Both the position numbers and the translations under genes were made by a program. Below are positions 28,881-31,814 of a stretch of DNA of 31,814 nt, one piece after another. The stretch covers positions 1 through 31,814 of the forward strand of contig JANBPU010000184.1 in NCBI GenBank assembly GCA_027575805.1. The letters run 5' to 3'. The notes beneath the pieces are model-generated. The model had not been told where the DNA came from. It saw only the letters and a program-made list of their open reading frames with translations, and did no database searches. Every line of letters begins with the position of its first letter. Within the stretch, counting starts at the first letter, position 1. The DNA is from Mycoemilia scoparia. Lineage: Eukaryota; Kickxellomycota; Kickxellomycetes; Kickxellales; Kickxellaceae.

Positions 28881-31291
28881 TTAACTATCATCTGGAGCTT
28901 TATCGCGGTCACGAATACTGATATCATTAAAGTCAGCAGGAACTTTGGTGCTTGTGAGTGGTAAGAACGGGTTTCCAGAAAGTAGGACATATGGTTCCTC
29001 CCTTGGGTAAACGATGCCAATAATAAATCTCTAGAAAAACAATAAAATAACATCGGAATTAGCAAGATAAATGCCTTAATTAAGATGGTCAAGTAAGGAA
29101 GCTGTCAAAAACAGTAGTACAATAGCTGGCACAATATACCATACCTGCTTGACTAGAGATGTTAATATTGAAATGACCTTTTCTAATGTCATGTCTGGAT
29201 CTTCACTATTAATCATTTTACAAGCCATATAAAACTGTGTGATTGATAACCTCTGTCGATCTTCGCCAAGTAGCCAGCTATGTTGTTCACAGATGAGTTG
29301 AATTTAATCAATTAGATAATAAAAAATAAGTCGGAGATATTAGTTGATCCATTAAATCATGCTTGACATATACATTCTATACAGTCAATAATGGGCTTAC
29401 ACTCGTTTTGCTAGATTGCGATATATCAAAATATCGCACCGCTCTTTCAGAATTAAATATACGCCCAGCTTTCGATAATATTCCATATTAACATCCAGAT
29501 ATTTGTGAAAACTCGAAGCATCACCTTCCTTGAAATACTGAACTAGTGGCCAAAACTCTTCATCTAGCTTGTATTTTTCTAGCAAGACATACTGTGGAAG
29601 TATTCCGCGAATCATCCTTGCTACAACACAGTACTCTAATATAACCCTATTATAACCAAAAATCACATTGTTACTTTTAGCATGTACTAGCGAATAATTA
29701 TTCAATGACCATCACATTTAGAACTAATAAAGTACAACTCATTAAATGTTATGCTTTCATACCGCTTATTGGGACTATCTTTTTCACATGCTTCGAATGC
29801 TTGAACCAAAAAGCTATGTGCCTAAAATGATAATAAAATAAAAAGTACCAATGAGTGTGATGTATTTAACACCAAGATGAACAAATAATGCATATATTAT
29901 AGCTACACAATCTTGTGAACTTACGGTCTCAAACTCATAGTTCGCCAATAAAAATCTTCCATGCCAATAGTTATAGAACACTTGAACACTGAGCGGTGCC
30001 CCATCTACTCTTAGTTTCTTGGTATCGATAATACTACTTAACCCCATTACAATAGCAAAGTTGGCCGTCTATAAATAGGATTAAAGATTAGCAATATAAA
30101 TGTATGAGTGATGATTTTTGAAGGGCGACTTTTGGTGGCCAAAGATTATAGGCGCACTCACAGCAAATGGATGTCCAGTTTTACTAGTAAACTTTCATCC
30201 TCCAAAAATAATTACAGGTATATATATATGTGTGCCTCTGGAATAGGTATTAAACAATAATATATAGTAGGAGTGTTGTCTTACTTCCAAACCGATGCAA
30301 ACCAATGAAGCGTATAGAACAAATAGACAATAAAACAATGGTTCTTGGACAAATTGTTGCCCGACTTCAGGTAAAACGCTATAGAACATAAAAAAAATAT
30401 AACAAGCCTTATAAAGCTATTCCTGGATCATTTGTTTGGTAAACAATATGTCAAGAGTATATAGGCTCACATTCTTTTATTGATTGAAGCTCCAAACCTC
30501 CTCATCATATTAACATAGCTTTGATCATGATCGTTTTTACCCCAGTTCCTTGGAACCTATCTCCAAAAAAGAACTATATTAATACAAGCATTTAGACATG
30601 GCATAATAAATGTCGTATATAATAAAGAAGTTTAACAGGCCTTACCTTTAAAAAGACATTGAGAGAAAACATCAGTAGAGATGACAGAATTGGTGCAAAG
30701 TCATTGCTAACCTTATCGTCGTCAATAACTCGATCGATTGACCTATTATAATGCATTCATAAAGTCAATTTTAATATTACAAGCCTTCCTTGCTTGTTAG
30801 CTTTACAATCGTAACCATAAAAACACATCAAATCATCAATGGCTTTTAATTGTACACATCTTTGAACTTGCCTTAATAGGTTGTTGACCAGCTCTAATCG
30901 CACATAGACATCGGCTTCGTTGTACCCACAAACTAGCTTAAAGTAATCCGTAGTAAATTCTTTCATCTTTTCATTACGAAAAATATTTGAAATCAACAGC
31001 TCTGGATTATTTACCTATAAATGCCAGTTTTTGAACAATATTTATCAATCAGCGCCATATAATGTTTGATATAAAATATGAACATTAGTTACTTACGCCT
31101 TGAAACGAATTACACATTCCTCTAAATAAACTCCCACCGAATATATATACGCTTGGAAGCTTGGATTTGTCTGTTATATAAAACTCCAGCATAGACTGGG
31201 CTATTGCTATGATTGCCTGTTCTTTTTCGTTAGTAGCATTTTGTCCAAAGCCGCTACTACTACTACTACCGCCACTACCAAATGGATTCAT
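28881..31291 (-). CDS. PCI-domain protein of the PCID2/Thp1/CSN12 family (ten exons)
   Basis: Assembled exons are 31291-31097, 31014-30872, 30742-30646, 30556-30471, 30378-30285, 30068-29925, 29821-29763, 29646-29401, 29277-29145 and 29030-28881. All phases agree, giving 448 aa. The C-half matches PCID2: SVQVFYNYWHGRFLLANYEF, AFEACEKDSPNKRVILEY, the segment from LLEKYKL to YYRKLGVYLILKE, ILIYRNLAKRVWLL, and the winged-helix end GNPFLPLTS (NPFPPL in PCID2). Thp1/PCID2 is the PCI subunit of TREX-2, which couples transcription to mRNA export at the nuclear pore. CSN12 is a close alternative. The N-terminus MNPFGSGGSSSSSGFGQ is low-complexity. Intron 2 uses a GC donor (AAG followed by GCAAGT), and intron 5 holds a MITE. 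It is the most intron-rich gene in the window. Confidence 0.87.
30103..30226 (-). mobile_element. MITE-like element, copy E, inside intron 5 of the PCID2-like gene
   Basis: About 124 bp. The plus strand reads GATTTTTGAAGGGCGACTTT ... TGGATGTCCAGTTTTACTAG, the reverse complement of the copy C/D core. Its boundaries fall between the donor of exon 5 (30284) and the acceptor of exon 6 (30069). Without it the 216-bp intron would be about 92 bp, like its neighbours. Confidence 0.8.
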
Positions 31292-31618
31292 CCAGTATTT
31301 TATGACCTCCTTGTCTTTGTTTAGGGGATTTGTGAATTATGTACTTATTTGTTCATCCAATTTATCCTTTTTGAGATTATAGATAATTAAGGGTTTTGGT
31401 TACTCTTATGGGTGGTTATGATCTGAAATTCATACTTTTGCTTTAAACTAGAGAACAAAGAAAAAAGTATAAAATATGAAAGTACATTCAAAGAGAGAAA
31501 GGGTTAAAGTCAAAATTGTATTTACATTTGCTAGTTTCAAACACTTAAAACTTGTGTATTTATAATTAAAAGCATATATTTAACGGAATTCAACAAAATG
31601 AGGATCATGAATGTAGAT
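31292..31618. other. Spacer upstream of the PCID2-like gene
   Basis: A 327-bp AT-rich stretch that must hold the PCID2-like promoter and the 3' flank of the next gene. I see no ORF or clear motif. Confidence 0.5.
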
Positions 31619-31814
31619 CTATTTTTTGGCTTTTTGCCTGGCTTCATTTTCACCGATGGAACGAATAAATATCTGATCCTTGGGCGTGTGTCTATTTGCA
31701 TCAATTATATAAGTAGAGATGGGTTATTATCAGATAATTACATGCAATAGCAACCAGGGTTATATATACATGAAAGCCAATATAGTGCTGGCAAATGCAA
31801 CTTACTCTCGGACG
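31619..31814 (-). CDS. 3' end of an unidentified spliced gene, partial
   Basis: The window ends inside a gene. An upstream exon ends at 31806 with a GTAAG donor. The acceptor GCAAATAG ends at 31692, and the last exon 31691-31619 finishes at TAG. The phases fit (GA plus A makes Glu) and give the C-terminus VREHTPKDQIFIRSIGENEA followed by RQKAKK. The Lys/Arg-rich tail suggests a nucleic-acid or ribosome-related protein, but I do not recognise the family. Confidence 0.5.

Overview
The window looks like nuclear DNA from an early-diverging fungus. The genes are compact and AT-rich between coding regions. Introns are short (about 80-220 bp) with GTAAGT-type donors. The content is fungal: a FunK1-type kinase fragment, a fungal ThrE/Prm10-like membrane protein, SF3b3/Rse1, class 3 secreted lipases with Kex2 sites, and a PCID2/Thp1 PCI protein. 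The FunK1 wording and general style suggest Zoopagomycota (Kickxellomycotina-like), but that is an inference. No prokaryotic features, rRNA, tRNA or CRISPR were recognised.

Layout: 310-1461 (+) is a 5'-incomplete FunK1-like kinase, the only plus-strand gene. All other genes are on the minus strand. 2250-7895 is a giant intronless ThrE/Prm10-like transporter with a disordered N-terminus of about 1,450 residues. 7896-10872 is a 3 kb stretch without a recognisable gene, holding AP-1/Gcn4-like sites and one TATA box. 10873-12316 is a two-exon WLM zinc metallopeptidase whose long glycine-rich exon is joined to a catalytic exon, with the HExxH motif split by the intron. 13210-17073 is intronless SF3b subunit 3. 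17664-19532 is an SVOP-like MFS transporter. 20635-21816 is a mitochondrial PARL/Pcp1-type rhomboid protease. 22438-24575 and 25840-27484 are tandem paralogous secreted lipases, each with a 9-nt first exon. 28881-31291 is a ten-exon PCID2/Thp1-like protein with one GC-AG intron. 31619-31814 is the 3' end of an unidentified gene.

Five copies of a roughly 122-bp element with long terminal inverted repeats (MITE-like) lie in the intergenic spaces and in one PCID2 intron. The two lipases share a patch of near identity that spans an intron and stops sharply inside exon 3, which suggests gene conversion. The other genes are unrelated housekeeping or membrane genes. Apart from the lipase pair I see no sign that neighbours form a pathway.

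The most unusual items are the start-codon micro-exons and repeat-expanded Kex2-processed N-termini of the lipases, the WLM/glycine-rich architecture with its split active site, and the MITE family. All exon junctions were assigned by eye from splice consensus, phase and family conservation, so they are predictions.
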